Source: Cyrtodaria siliqua
Lineage: Eukaryota > Mollusca > Bivalvia > Adapedonta > Hiatellidae
Reading direction: 5' to 3'
Length of the DNA: 64,000 nucleotides
NCBI GenBank assembly: GCA_037043455.1
Contig: JAWPHD010001134.1
Coordinates: 62,001-126,000 of the forward strand
Shown here: positions 35,627 through 49,217 of the stretch, one piece after another
How the letters are laid out: each line of letters opens with the position of its first letter
How positions within the stretch are numbered: position 1 is the stretch's first letter
The notes under the pieces: generated by a model
What the model saw: only the letters and a program-made list of their open reading frames with translations
What the model was told of the DNA's origin: nothing
Database searches by the model: none
Program-made: the position numbers and the translations under genes

Positions 35627-37832
35627 CATGTGAGAAATTGAAATTTTCCGGGACGGGTTCGTCATCTTCGATAACGGATATGAAGCGCTGAGGTTGAGAG
35701 GGTAAATCCACAGGAAGTTCTGACAGCGAAACTTCACTATAACTCCACAGACTGCTCATGGGATTGTTCACGTTATGAATATTCAGTTGCTGCTGAGATT
35801 CGCACATACTCTTACGCGACAATGACGACCAACTTTGACTACGGCTACGAAATCCCGAGTCTCCGCCAGTGGATACTGGCGTTTCATCATACGACTTTGA
35901 TTGAACGTGTATAATTCCAGTATGCTGCTCTTGCTGTTGTTTTTGTTTGATTTTTTCTTGTTGTTCCTCTAACATTTGTTGCACATACTGTTGTTCTTTT
36001 TGTTTTACCGACAAAACTGTAAAGCTGCTACTTCGCTCACGCATTCCACTGTCAAACAGACCAGCAATGGTGCCTTTCTTTTTCTTTTGTAATTTATTAT
36101 GCAATTTTTCATAATCGGTTGAATTCGTACCAACACCAGAATTTGAAAGCAGGAACTTTTGCATTGATTTGGTCATATTTGCTGCAAGAAGCTGGTCTTT
36201 ATTGATATTTTGTAACAAATTACTGACGGGGGATGATCCAAGGGGCTGGACCACTTTCTCTGGAGTGGGGCTCCTGTATATTGCAGGTGACACTGATCTA
36301 CCTATTAAAGCACTTGGTGAATTTGATCGACCGGAATTTAAAGGACTAGGCGAGTTTGATCTACCTGCATTTAAAACACCTGGTGAATTGGAACGGAAAG
36401 AGTTTATAGCACTTGGGGAATTAGATCTACCAGCATTTAAAGCACCCGATGAAGTGGAACTGATAGAGTTTAAAGCACTTGGTGAGTTGGATCTACCAGC
36501 ATTCAAAGCACCCGGTGAATTTGATCTATACCCTTGCATAGTACTTGGTGACTTTGATTGACATATATTAAAAGCATCTGGTGATTTTGACCTCGTATAA
36601 TTTCCATAAATATCAGGAGCAGAAGCACGCTTCTGAGGAGAGACAACTGGGTTTGCCGAGTTGTCTCCACTTTCCAGAGTATCTCCGTCTTTTAGGGCAC
36701 GAGCAACAAGCATTTTACGTGCCTGAATCACATCTTGACCAACATTCTCTGTCGAATTATTTTTCTGACTAGATTTTTTTGGAACAATTGCATACTGTGA
36801 CGCTAAATTCCTCCTGATCTCCGCACTTGTGGTGCCCATGGCAACATGTTTTCTCTCATACCGACCTAAATCCATCGCGGACGCTGAAGTGGTGCGCGGT
36901 CGCATGAACATGTCCTCATTGTCCTGATTATCGCTAGAAAACTGCGACGTAATACTACGACACAGCTCCCCCACTTTGTAGCTATCCTCGAAAGAAAGTA
37001 GTTCCCCCACTTTACATCTCTCCTCATAATCATAGTCGTTTGAACTTAAGCTATGCATCGACTTGGATCTATTTGATAAAAGACCTAGACTTGCGTTTGA
37101 CAGAGACAAATCACGATTTAAAGTCGCCATTCCACGTCTTTTGGCCAAATCCTCAAGCTGATCTGAAAATAGTTCTCTCGACACATGCCGCATCTGAGAG
37201 ACGGATAATTGAGGCGATTCTGCATAGTCCTCGATTAACTGAGATTTATTTGATACTTGCTTGTTTTGCAGATTTTTCAAATTTGAACTTTTTATGATGG
37301 TATCATTTTCATCATAAATGATACTTTTGGTTGGACTTGGTATTATGTTATCAGATATTGTGTTATTTTTACTCTCGATATCCGTTTTTGCAGGTGTAGA
37401 GTTTTTGGATAAGCTTTGCTCTTTTGGCGGCGTCAACTGTTTTTGTGGCGAAGAGTGCCTGTAATGAAATGGTCGCCCACCTGGTGCAGACTGTGACAAC
37501 TTCGCTAAACTTTCCTGATTGTCCTTCACCTTTTTATCACTATTTGGAATATTAACACCAGTCGGAGTTTTTACTGGAGTTGCTATAGGAACATCATGAC
37601 CCCTACGTATGGCATGACCATTTTGTGCAGGTTTGAGCACACCATTTTGTCCAGCTTTGCCACTCCCCTTTCTCTGCGGACGAACTGTCTCAGTAAAGGA
37701 GCTACTGCGATCCCTCGGGGGACTTCTGCTGGCTTTGCGAAATCTCGACGTTAGTCCATTGAATGATTTGCTCCGGCCTCGCGATTCGCTGGAGAAGTGA
37801 GAGTCTTTCGAGCTTGACGACTTGTTACCCAT
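35627..37832 (-). CDS. First coding exon of a RING-finger scaffold-like protein (tentative TANC / rolling pebbles family)
   Basis: This exon encodes 735 residues plus one base of the next codon. The ATG is in a strong context (aaccATGgg) and lies 19 bases inside a good splice acceptor (pyrimidine-rich tract ending tttcag, exon start 37851), so there is an upstream untranslated exon. The ORF stays open to a stop at 35610, but a clear donor (catg|gtatgt) ends the exon at 35627, so the last residues before the stop are intron. The protein starts MGNKSSSS, which fits the MGxxxS N-myristoylation rule. Residues 10-60 are Ser/Arg-rich with SP sites; 413-524 carry an 11-residue SNSP repeat; 609-637 are Gln/Glu/Lys-rich and probably coiled coil; 654-675 hold many RxxS sites. 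It looks like a largely disordered phosphoprotein. Its link to the RING exon is inferred from matching strand and phase. The family name is from memory and uncertain; that this is a real gene is much firmer. Confidence 0.88.
36261..36596 (-). repeat. In-frame 33-bp tandem repeat encoding an 11-residue SNSP unit
   Basis: About ten diverged copies of an 11-residue unit of the form RSNSPSALNSG occupy residues 413-524 of the long exon. The Ser-Pro step is the best conserved part, giving a row of possible proline-directed kinase sites. Unit length is held at a multiple of three, while third-base and residue changes are common, which fits an expressed repeat. A 130-residue ORF on the opposite strand (36169-36561) is only a shadow of this repeat. 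Confidence 0.85.
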
Positions 37833-37854
37833 GGTTCTGGTTCAGATTGGCCTG
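37833..37854 (-). other. Splice acceptor and short 5' UTR segment of the first coding exon
   Basis: On the minus strand a pyrimidine-rich tract ends in tcatttcag (CAG at 37854-37852) and is followed by 19 bases of leader before the ATG. The promoter and first non-coding exon must therefore lie to the right of this point; I could not identify them. Confidence 0.7.
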
Positions 37855-38552
37855 AAATGACAGAAATAAAATATTTTGAATACTTTTTGTATTAAAACCA
37901 TGATATTAATAACATAGTGCTGTTGCAAACAATTCATGAATTATTTCATTAAAAACATAAAACTGCAAAATAAATTTTGGCATTTTAATTCGAAAAAAAA
38001 AGTTTGCGCCAAAATAGTTTATTCTTGATTAATGATCCAATACATCCCTGGTTCACTCTCTATATCAAAAAGCTAAAGACAAAAATCTTAGCAAACATTC
38101 CAAACACAAAGAAATTAGACTCCACAAAAAACAAAAACATTTCCAAACAAACGAACTTGGCAATTTAACACCCAATCAGTTTGCCTTCTGATTCTCTCAA
38201 CAGAATGACAACACATCTGATAAAATGGCACCACTACCTGTACAACATTCTGATCTGGCAGTCACATTAATTACATTTACAACTCTGCAGTGAATGTGGC
38301 ACCCCCTGCAGGACTTAATTCACAATTAATCTACTTTTAAATTACATCATTTGACAACAGAAAGTGATACTTTTGTAGATTTATGACATATTACACAAAA
38401 AGGTGTTTCTTATGCAAATGGGGTTTAGCATTGAGGTAATACTTAGTAAAAGGTTATGTATTATAATTGAAGAACAGATATGTCATATTGGGATGGGTGA
38501 CCCCAGAGAATAATATGCATCATTCATACAGACCATATTGCTTAACAATAAA
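37852..38552. other. Upstream of the first coding exon; intron or 5' region
   Basis: No ORF, promoter motif or further exon that I can support. Confidence 0.5.
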
Positions 38553-38840
38553 CATTACGTGTTCCTGACTTAATTCCATTAAATGATTGAAAAGCTTATA
38601 TAAGCAGGATTTTAAAATGGATATTTCAACAATAAAATATGTTTAAAAACATTTTTTACTGAAAAATGAGGCAACCTGTTTAACATTACCTATTAGATGT
38701 ATTAATTTTACAATATGCAAACTTTTTAAGCCGAAATTAAGGTCTGTTTTTTTTTATTTCATACCCCAGCAAACCCCGTTTTTGCTTCTTGGAGATGGGG
38801 TTGGATGGGGTATGAAAGTTAATACTCGGACCACGTAATG
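38553..38840 (+). mobile_element. R2 TIR element, copy 2
   Basis: Ends cattacgtgttcc and ggaccacgtaatg, with the palindromic cataccccagcaaaccccg...ggggttggatggggtatg near the right end. Confidence 0.8.
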
Positions 38841-38847
38841 ACTACTG

Positions 38848-39160
38848 CCAAGGCCCAGTCAGGTAAGCACGGTTGACTCTGAATCTGAACATATCCGAAA
38901 TCTGGCGCCACTGTTTTTGTGGTGGGGGGGGGGGGGTTATGTCCTTAGGCAAGACACTGCCCTTAGCCTCGCCTGTCTGATGTGGACGTAAACCTGGCAG
39001 TTTCCATGTATCAGAGTGTATCCTTCATGTTAAAGAACCACAGTAATCTATTTGATCGTAACAGTGATGCACAGAGTGCTATTTATCCTTTCCCTCTCTG
39101 GAGCGGCTCAAATTAACATAAAGTGTTGATAAGCCAGACGTTTAAAGCAACAATTCAAAT
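38848..39160 (+). mobile_element. Diverged S1-type SINE
   Basis: The body matches (tatgtccttaggcaagacac, catgttaaagaaccacagta, tatcctttccctctctggag). A run of 13 G bases interrupts it. The head is only faintly tRNA-like. Confidence 0.72.
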
Positions 39161-39464
39161 TGATTTTCAGTAAAAGCAATAGAGATGACATGATATGATA
39201 AAAAGGGTGTTGCAGAATTCTGCAGTGATTTCATGGAATTTTATCACTCTGAGACCAGATTATATCTACAGGTATTCTGAGAATAAAAAACGACAATCTG
39301 CCAATAGAGCAACAGGTGAATCTAACAGTAATGCAACTTCATTTTTAAGTTACAAAACAATGAGATACACATAATTATATAACTATGGGTATTTTAATTA
39401 AATTATTTCCTTCTTTTTTCTCAATTCTGATAGTAATTAATCTTACTATGGATAAAACAATTCC

Positions 39465-39778
39465 TTTAAAAGGACACATGGCAATCTTTATTTTTTAAAA
39501 ACTCATGGTTTCCCACTAGTTTTTCTGCATAACTTTCATTTGTTCAATCATTAATATTAATTACAAGAATTGTATTAGGCAATTTGTTTTTGCATATTAT
39601 TGTTTTTTTGATATTAATGCACCAATAATATATTAAAAATTATAGTATAATAAGACAAAATAGTGAATACTTAAAATTTGATTTATTTAAATGTAACCAG
39701 ATTAAAGTAAAAATGATACTGGATATATAAATTGAGACCAATTTACAACACTTCAAGATTGCCACATCTCCCTTTAAC
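39465..39778 (+). mobile_element. S3 element
   Basis: tttaaaaggacacatggcaa at the left and agattgccacatctcccttt at the right; interior as in other S3 copies. Confidence 0.78.
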
Positions 39779-40548
39779 TATAACAACAAATAACGTATGC
39801 GTTATCAACTAACACATTTTTGAAACGACTGAGTTTCTTCATTACCTTGAAAAAGAATATCCAAATTATCCAATCCTATATTAATAATTCAAAATATCCA
39901 ACCATGTATTAATTCCAACATTGTTTATCTTCCAAAGTTCTAACACAATCTATATGACCCCTAGTTTACGTGGTATCTTTTTTTCCTTCTTCATAAAACA
40001 AACTGATCCAATCCAATATAACTAGACTATAAATAAATATCCATCCAAATTTTACACTCCGATACTAAACACCGTCCAACACGTTCAACGATCAGTACTT
40101 AAATCCCTGACACACTTTACACGCAACTCTGCTCCGATAATAACACAAACACACCACGCGAGTGATCAAGTGTAACCGTACTTAACTTCATGATTTACAT
40201 TCTGAATCACAATGTTACCACAGCCTACCTGACAAGTCAAGCATTAGTTATGTATTCTTTGATTTATCAAAGACTGGTTTTTATATAATTATTTTTTATA
40301 GACCAGGACTTTAATTGTCATTTATCAAAAGAAAATGATGTAAAAACTGAGATATGTCACTGAAGTGGCAATTTAAATAACAAATTTGTCTCTCACTGAA
40401 TTCATTAAACTTATTTATGAATAACAAAGACAAGAATTAATGTGGTTATAGAAAATGTATTGATTCAGAATGTTAATAGGAAGTATGTATCTTCAGCTGG
40501 GACAATTTTCTTGATTTGATGTGAATGTAGGGATTTTTATTTTTATTT

Positions 40549-41006
40549 AGGCCAGTTTTTTTTTATTAATTGATTTACGGATTTTTTTTCTAAAAGTTGA
40601 GGGTAGGAGGAGGGGAAAAAAAAATTAAGATGTTGACCAAAAAATGCCATTTTAATATGTTACTGTAGTATTTCATACCCCGACAAAACATAAAAATAAC
40701 ATTCAATTCTTAAATTTTTAACCAACGTTATTTCACAGTTTGAATTAGCACTTTCATACATCCAAAAATCATTGTTTTTGCTTCTTGTTTTTTTAGCATT
40801 CCGTGTGGATGATTTTAAGGCTCTGTTGAAGCAGGAGAGGCAGATAGGTCTCACAATACTGAAAGTTTCTCTCAGTTGCCTGACTTCATATTTATTTTAT
40901 TTTATTTTTTTAAAGAGTTGATAAAAAATCTTCTTTTTTTGGGGGGTTTCGGCAAAACTTGCAGTCGGCAGGTCCGTAAATCTAAAAATCAAAAAACCTC
41001 TGGCCT
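40549..41006. mobile_element. Short TIR element with aggcca ends
   Basis: aggccagtttttttttatta then gatttacgga on the left corresponds to tccgtaaatc then aaaaacctctggcct on the right. The 64-residue ORF inside is not convincing. Ends resemble the element at 441-903. Confidence 0.6.
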
Positions 41007-41736
41007 TATTTGATTTGATTGGACTTTCTAGATTTGATGTAAAAGCAGTTATCATTTTTATAGTTACTGATTTGCTATAAAAGTATTAATTTTACTGGAT
41101 AGGATAGTTAGAATGAATTTTCTTGATATGATAGTAAAACTCTGAACTGGTTCCCATCTCTGTTTTGTTTTATAATGCTTTCGAAGGGGAGTCCGTCTTG
41201 TAGAACTAGTATCGGTAAGTTTGATATGAAATATATTAGAAAGAGTTCTACATCCCAATCCGTCGGAGCTCCATCTATGAGACGATGAGCGGTACGTGCC
41301 CATCTAAGAGACGATGTGCCCCGCCCATCTACGAGACGATGTGCCCATATATGAACTGAAGCAGTAGTATTCAGTTACTTGCCCTAGTATGTATGATTTT
41401 GAAACTATTTAGACAGTACACTAGGATATCAGCATGTGTTGAAACCCCAACTCAAAACCTTTTTCATGTTTCCCTATTATTTTTCTAGGCGTAATATTAT
41501 GGATCACCTGACTATCATGCATCAGGGAGTGAGTAATGGCAACTAATAACCCAGTGATGAATATAATTAAGTCCGACACCCGCGTAATCAACGGTTACGG
41601 GTAATCAACCGCTTATCAACGATGGCCTTTATTTCCAAGAAATTCATGAAACATTTTTGAGATGCGCAAAAAGATAACGTCATTAAGATGCTGTTAAATT
41701 AACAGCCTGAACACATTTATATGAAATTAATGAAAA

Positions 41737-41996
41737 TTAAAGGGACACATAACAATATACAAGTATGTATTATATAAGCATTAAAATTGGTATCTTAATT
41801 TATTTAGACACGTTTTTCAGCATGTAAATATTAATATGATGCAATGTAATCAACAATTAGTCAACAATAATTTGCTTGGTACTTGAGAAATTTATATATA
41901 TATATATATATATTTTTTAATGTCGGTAAAAAAAAAGTAACAAAAATAAACACCACAAGCATTTATAAGAATCAAGATTGCCATGTGTACCTTTAA
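41737..41996 (-). mobile_element. S3 element with internal TA microsatellite
   Basis: ttaaagggacacataacaat to agattgccatgtgtacctttaa. A (ta) run near 41891-41910 lies inside. Confidence 0.72.
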
Positions 41997-43006
41997 TGAG
42001 TTACCACTCTGAATTGTAAATAAATGAATTAATTCGTAAAACATGCATAATGTGTAAAACATGCACAGCGCGATACTGAAGTTTGATAAGAATCTCTTTT
42101 ATGTTTGTATAAAACTGTAGTTAATGACTTCTTATCCTGATGTATGAATTAAAATAAAATTAAAGTTGTGTGTTTTCAAATTATAAATATTTAATATTTC
42201 CACTTACCAATAGGTTTATTAAATATTCCTAAATGTAAAATTTGTGTTATATGAACTCAAAATCCAACAATTCAATTGCACTATAGATTTGTTCTTCTTA
42301 CAGAAAATGTTTGTTCTTTCTTTTTTAAAGTCAACATGACACTAAAAATTAAATCACACAGACATGTTGGCATGAGATGTGTGTCATAAAACATTTTACG
42401 TTTAGAAATTCCACATGGTATATCACAAAATACACAACTACACAGCTATTTGAGCAAATATTTAAACACGATATTATAATCCCGTATATCTAATGGAGGC
42501 TAAAGCGGTTACACAAGTTCCAAGTAACCCAAACAAATCCATAAAACATTCATTTATCATAATCCATTATGACATAAAACACAAAACAATCCTGCATTCC
42601 ACAAACTGCACTGAATGCAAACAATACGAATGTAAACAAAACATTGTAACTGTAAATGAAAAATTATAAATATGTATATTTCACAATATGAATATATGAC
42701 AGCTACGACAATTACTCAACCTTGGCCCGCTACACCTACCTTTAGGGATGTTACAAACGACAAGACAACCACACTTCAGCGACACCTCAGGCGTAAACAG
42801 GCTCACAAAAGTGACAGCTATAAAGGGTATAAATGTCGAAGGTGCGGTTCAATCCGCTTGTTACTATAACCACGGTAACGCTTTAAAGTTTACAGAATTT
42901 CAAGGACTATTTCCAACAAGGAAACACGTTGGAGTTAAGCTCTTACATAACAAGTGGAAGTGATTCAACTTAGCCTTTATTTCTTTTTTGGCCAAAGGTT
43001 CCTGTG

Positions 43007-43247
43007 TTAAAGGGCCATTAAAACTCCTTGCATAATTATATAATTAAATAAAAATTTGATTAATTTCCTTCATTATTCTTCCAAATTTGTAAATAATACA
43101 TTATTGGTGCAGTAATATGTAAAAACAATTTGCTTGATACTATTCTATTAATTAATATTAATGATTGCAAATATGCAAATTATGTAGAAATACTAACGGG
43201 ATGCCACGAGTTAAAAAACAAATCAAGATTACCATGTATCCCTTTAA
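43007..43247 (-). mobile_element. S3 element, reverse orientation
   Basis: Starts ttaaagggcc and ends aagattaccatgtatcccttt; interior has the tattggtgca and aaacaatttgctt blocks of the family. Confidence 0.68.
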
Positions 43248-46200
43248 AAAGGGTCTTATGAGAACAATTTACTAAGTGGCCTTGGTAACTCAGTGCAATT
43301 TAGAGCTATAGAACTCTGCCCCACTCCCTGGCGAGGGCATAGGAAAACCCAGTGGTTACAGATATGATGCATATCAACTGCTCTAAAACAGCATGCTAAA
43401 GGTTAAAGACACTTTTTAAAAACAATACTTCGCAACAAAACCTTTTGACAGCTGTACAACACAGATTGACACCATCTGAAACAATACAATCAACGATTTA
43501 AATCAACCAATCAACAGCAAACTAGCACAATTTGCGATCAAGAAGATCGCTGGCTGGTCCGTACTGATGGTTATCAATGGTGACAATGTTAGATGATTAG
43601 AGTTTATGGGCACGAACCCATTACGACTGATGTTTATCTCCTGAGCAGCGTGGTGTGCAATTCTTAAAGAATGTACGTCTTTTGTAATTGTTATTTTGCT
43701 TAAGTAGATTTGTGTGTTCGTGCATGCTCCAGAGTTTATATTTAATGTCAATATTGCTAAACATGCACATTTAGCTTGGGAAGATTGTGCACGGTTAGAT
43801 TTTGCTTGTGAAGAGCAGATCAAGTTTGCATACCGGACAAGTATTGGCAGGAAAAATAGAGAGATTGGTTGTGGAAACTGTAAGACTTGGACTCAAAATA
43901 TTGAACTTTTCTGATCAAGATACTTTATCTGACCTTCAAAAGTCTTTCACAAAATGAAGGTTAATGTCAACTCTTGAGCTTCCAAACCTGTATTGTGTTT
44001 TTCAGGTTCATATATTTTTTATTGTGGCATTCTGAAAAATTAATCTTGAGACATCCCGAAAAATTAATCTTCAGATGGAATACCTCTTCCTCACCTCGGA
44101 GATTTTCCTCCTCTTGGGAGATTTGGCAGGTATGATAATGAACATGGAAACAGAAAAGAACACAATTAAACCAAACTAACAAAGACAAACTACATGACAT
44201 ATGTATCTGACATTCTGATATATATTAATACAAGGTGATGGTTTCCACACTGTTATTAACAAACACCGATAGGCCAATCTGTACTAACCTTCAAGCATTG
44301 AGACCAAGCAGACCAAACCTTGTTGCAAAACATACAACATCAGGTAACTCAAAAGAAAGGCATCATTGCTTGCAAACCATTTGTTTACAAATGCCTGTGG
44401 CAGCTCAACATAGAAGTTGTAACCTTGTTTTAAATTGCTTTAGCATTTTGAAAAGAATCACATTATATATTGTAGAACAACTATAGTGTCTGAAAATTAA
44501 GCATTAATAAAATATCTTGATGGCTCAAACAGATCATCAAAGCCACCTCTTCTGATTTATTGACAATATTCCAAAAGATTGTGACTTCAATTATTCTCCA
44601 TTCTCCTTTATGATGACAAAAGTGGCCTTTTGACTATCTCTGGTAAGACTTGTTCAACAACTTCTGCTGATATGGCCTCTATAAATAATCCCTAAATATA
44701 CTGCCCAAGAGTGCAAACTGATCAAATTCAAGTAGATCATCTAAAATGACCTTTTTAAATCTGGGCAAACTCTCGATTTAAATCTCCTGTTATCAAACTC
44801 AAGAAAACTGATCACTTATTATGCCATGGGATGGTGTCTGGGTTGTATTTACTGTTCATAAAACAGCTGATTCTGTCCTGTATGTTCTATTAACACAAAT
44901 AACAACATGCATGCCATAATTATCTTCAGAATTTACACACATATTTACTGGAAACCACCCAGTGAACGAAGTTACAATATTAGATCAACCTATATTACCT
45001 TTATATCTTTCCTATATGTTCTATCACTCTCTCATGAGGACATCTTGCAGATAGAGATATTTCCAACCTTGCAACGAGTAGTAAGGATCGACAAACCAAA
45101 AACCAAACTAAACTATCATTTCAAAATAATATGCCAAACAATCGATACTGCAGACGACTAGTGTATATTCCAAACAGGCAATGATGAATTCTGTGCAAAT
45201 TGCATTGAAGAAGTTTACCATAATATTGTTGCCCTTTAACTGTTACATATAATTAATAGCATCCCAACACAACGTTATATCCTTATTAAATTATCCAACG
45301 GCAGCACTTGACTCTTCTTTTGTAAACATCCTCCTTCCTCATCATGGATTTCCTCAATGTGTCCCATCAATGCTACAGTGCAGTAATTAATGCATTTCAA
45401 AACAATTCAGCCCATCCTCTTTCAGTTTCTTCTTTCCTCTGTCTCTATATCTAAGAACAACTTTGAAACACTTGCTTATGATACACTTTTGCAAAGAAAA
45501 CTGCTCTAAGCATCTTTGCATTAGCTTCCTTCATTCAGGAACACCAATATAAAGATGTCAAGAAGATTAACCATCATTAACGAGCTTAACAATTAAAACA
45601 CTTGTAATCAAATTAAACACTTGTTATCAAATTAGAACACTTAATTGTAATCACCTTCAAAGTATCCTGCAAGAGCCTAGCTGTGATGAAGTATTATGCA
45701 GAAAGAACTGTGACAAACACAACATGATCTGTCAATCACTCTTTTTTTCTATATAATCAAGCATGCTCATGAATTGACATCAGACCTATTGATGCCTTCC
45801 TTTTTTTTATCAGCTCCTGTCCATGAATAAGAGAATAACGAAGTGAAAATTACGAATTAATACACTTGTACCAGACAAACTAATAAGCCACATGTGTCAA
45901 CTCCAAAGCCGTTTATGATTTAGGAAGTACTTTGAAGTGGGTTTACATTTGCGATACATTCACACGTCTCTGGGCAGTTACGTCACATCACCTTGTACAC
46001 AGGTAGATTTCTGACAGCTCACTTGCACAGAAGTGATAAATTCCCACCAATATTGTCACTATCCATGATCACTTATCACTTTATCTAATGCTGATGACAT
46101 AATAAGCTTGGAGGCCACAGCAAAGGTTGTGTGCCCAGTTCCTGTGGCCCCAGGCATATTGCTTTCTGTACATCTTCTAACTACTGACAAGCAAGACCAT

Positions 46201-47179
46201 AACCAATGTCTAAGACAGGAAGCTGGCAAAGACTCTTTCCCATACATTTACAGAGGCAGAAAGTGAATAATTCATGGACGTACTAGAAAACTTGTTTTGA
46301 CAAAATAGTAAATAAATATCAGGATCCAGGTCTATACACATTATCCCAAAATAGATGCTCCTGGCTTAATTATCAGTGGTAACTGGGGAAATTTTAAAGA
46401 TGTGTGGATCTGCAAGTCTCCAAGTGAGGTTTAACAGATATAGCTAAAGAAATATAATTTTTTATTTAAACATGCTCAATATTATGGAGAATAAAACAAG
46501 GAAGTATTTTTGCAGCAGCCAGTGATTAAGTTGGTATTGAACAGGAAAAGGGATAACTTCAACATATTAATCAAGGGGTGATCATGTCATAAACTATTTT
46601 AATTTAACTTATAGTGATAAATAAAGTAGGTCAAGTCTGTTCTTGATTGTTTTAATAATAGGAATTCAAGTGTTATCATTGTGCAGGGAAGTAGCTTCCT
46701 CATCCAAATCACGAAATGACAATAACTTTCCTTGTCTGTATTTGGTTAACAATATTTATTCTACAAATGCTGTTTACACGATGATGTCAGAGAATGCACC
46801 GATGGGTCGACACGAAACTATTTTAATTATGTCAATTTATACATTCAGAAGAAAATGCAATAATTTTGTACAGAGCCAAAACAAACTTTCTATGAAAACT
46901 TGTACAAATTCATATCAAAGCTTAAACATCTTTTCCCACACATTCAAATTACTCAAGCAAACTATTTTAGGAAATGTGTGTATGGATATTTAATAACAAG
47001 TATGTTTCTATGGGCAAACAGGAAGCATTGCACATGTACATACTTACGAACACATATCTGTGATGGATACACATATGGAGGGGATCAGCATGAAACTATG
47101 TGTTATTGTTTAATAAATACATAGTTAACCAGACTGGGTTGTTTTTGTAACAAAAACATATGTCTCCCCACATAATTTA
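43248..47179. other. Long stretch with no supported gene
   Basis: AT-rich with many short ORFs of 60-116 codons, none with recognisable domains, splice structure or codon bias. I see no clear repeat here either. Confidence 0.5.
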
Positions 47180-47600
47180 TGAACCAACCTGGCTGAAAGT
47201 TGCACTCTGCACGTTGTCTCGATATGGTGAGCATTTGTGCCAAGTTATTCAAAATCTCTCAAGCAGTTTGAGAGATATGGAGTGGAGACGAAATATAGTG
47301 CATATGACATTCGACCTCTAAGTGTGACCTTGAACGGACGTGGCTGAAAGTTGTGCTATGCACATCGTCTTGATAGGGGGAGCATTTGTGCCAAGTTATT
47401 TCAAAATCCCTCATGCGGTTCAGGAGATATGGAGAGGACATGAAATATAGTGCAGATGATCTTCGACCTCTCAGTGTGACCTTGACCATGAACGGACCTG
47501 GGCTGGAATTTGCTGCACGTCATCTCGATATGGTGAACATTTATGCCAAGTTAATTTCAAAATCCCTCAAGCGGTTCAAGAGATATGGTGGAGACCGACT
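47180..47600 (+). repeat. Bivalve-type dispersed repeat, three sub-units of about 160 bp
   Basis: The blocks tcgatatggtgagcatttgt, ccaagttatttcaaaatccc and gagatatgg..gagac recur three times, then the segment passes into a (gaca/gacg)n run. The type is, from memory, very common in bivalve DNA. Confidence 0.75.
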
Positions 47601-47635
47601 TGTGACGGACAGACAGACGGATGGACAGACGGATG

Positions 47636-47669
<34 letters not shown>

Positions 47670-48401
47670 CTAAAAACAATATGTTTTATATAAATAATTG
47701 TGTTCATCGCCAAGTCATACAAACGAATTGGATTTTAGTCACACTATAACAGCTAAGGTCATAAATATTATGTTGACTTGTAGCTTCCACTGATGGAGGA
47801 AGACCCCAGGTGCCCCTCTGGCCAATTTTCGAGCACGTGTATGCACCTAGGTAGAACCAACTATGTTCCGCAAGACAGCTGGATAGCCTCCTCAACCTCA
47901 TTATATACAAACGGCTGTATGTGATGGCTGAGAGGTGGTGAGAACCTAATCTTGATGACCACCACAATGCCAAAAGAACAAAACAATATTCCTGAAGTAT
48001 CAAAAACATTGCTGAAACCAATAACTAAATAACGAAATGTTAAAGCAGTACTTGCACTCTAGCATCAAAGAATCAGAAGCAAAATGGTGGATCATTACGT
48101 GGTCCCACCTTAATTTCATTAAATTGCACATCGTCTTGATAGGGGGAGCATTTGTGCCAAGTTATTTCAAAATCCCTCATGCGGTTCAGGAGATATGGAG
48201 AGGACATGAAATATAGTGCAGATGATCTTCGACCTCTCAGTGTGACCTTGACCATGAACGGACCTGGGCTGGAATTTGCTGCACGTCATCTCGATATGGT
48301 GAACATTTATGCCAAGTTAATTTCAAAATCCCTCAAGCGGTTCAAGAGATATGGTGGAGACCGACTTGTGACGGACAGACAGACAGACGGACGGACGGAC
48401 G

Positions 48402-48443
<42 letters not shown>

Positions 48444-49175
48444 CTAAAAACAATATGTTTTATATAAATAATTGTGTTCATCGCCAAGTCATACAAACGA
48501 ATTGGATTTTAGTCACACTATAACAGCTAAGGTCATAAATATTATGTTGACTTGTAGCTTCCACTGATGGAGGAAGACCCCAGGTGCCCCTCTGGCCAAT
48601 TTTCGAGCACGTGTATGCACCTAGGTAGAACCAACTATGTTCCGCAAGACAGCTGGATAGCCTCCTCAACCTCATTATATACAAACGGCTGTATGTGATG
48701 GCTGAGAGGTGGTGAGAACCTAATCTTGATGACCACCACAATGCCAAAAGAACAAAACAATATTCCTGAAGTATCAAAAACATTGCTGAAACCAATAACT
48801 AAATAACGAAATGTTAAAGCAGTACTTGCACTCTAGCATCAAAGAATCAGAAGCAAAATGGTGGATCATTACGTGGTCCCACCTTAATTTCATTAAATTG
48901 CACATCGTCTTGATAGGGGGAGCATTTGTGCCAAGTTATTTCAAAATCCCTCATGCGGTTCAGGAGATATGGAGAGGACATGAAATATAGTGCAGATGAT
49001 CTTCGACCTCTCAGTGTGACCTTGACCATGAACGGACCTGGGCTGGAATTTGCTGCACGTCATCTCGATATGGTGAACATTTATGCCAAGTTAATTTCAA
49101 AATCCCTCAAGCGGTTCAAGAGATATGGTGGAGACCGACTTGTGACGGACAGACAGACAGACGGACGGACGGACG

Positions 49176-49217
<42 letters not shown>

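Noticed and set aside
36169..36561. 130-residue plus-strand ORF
   Set aside because: Antisense shadow of the coding SNSP repeat on the minus strand.
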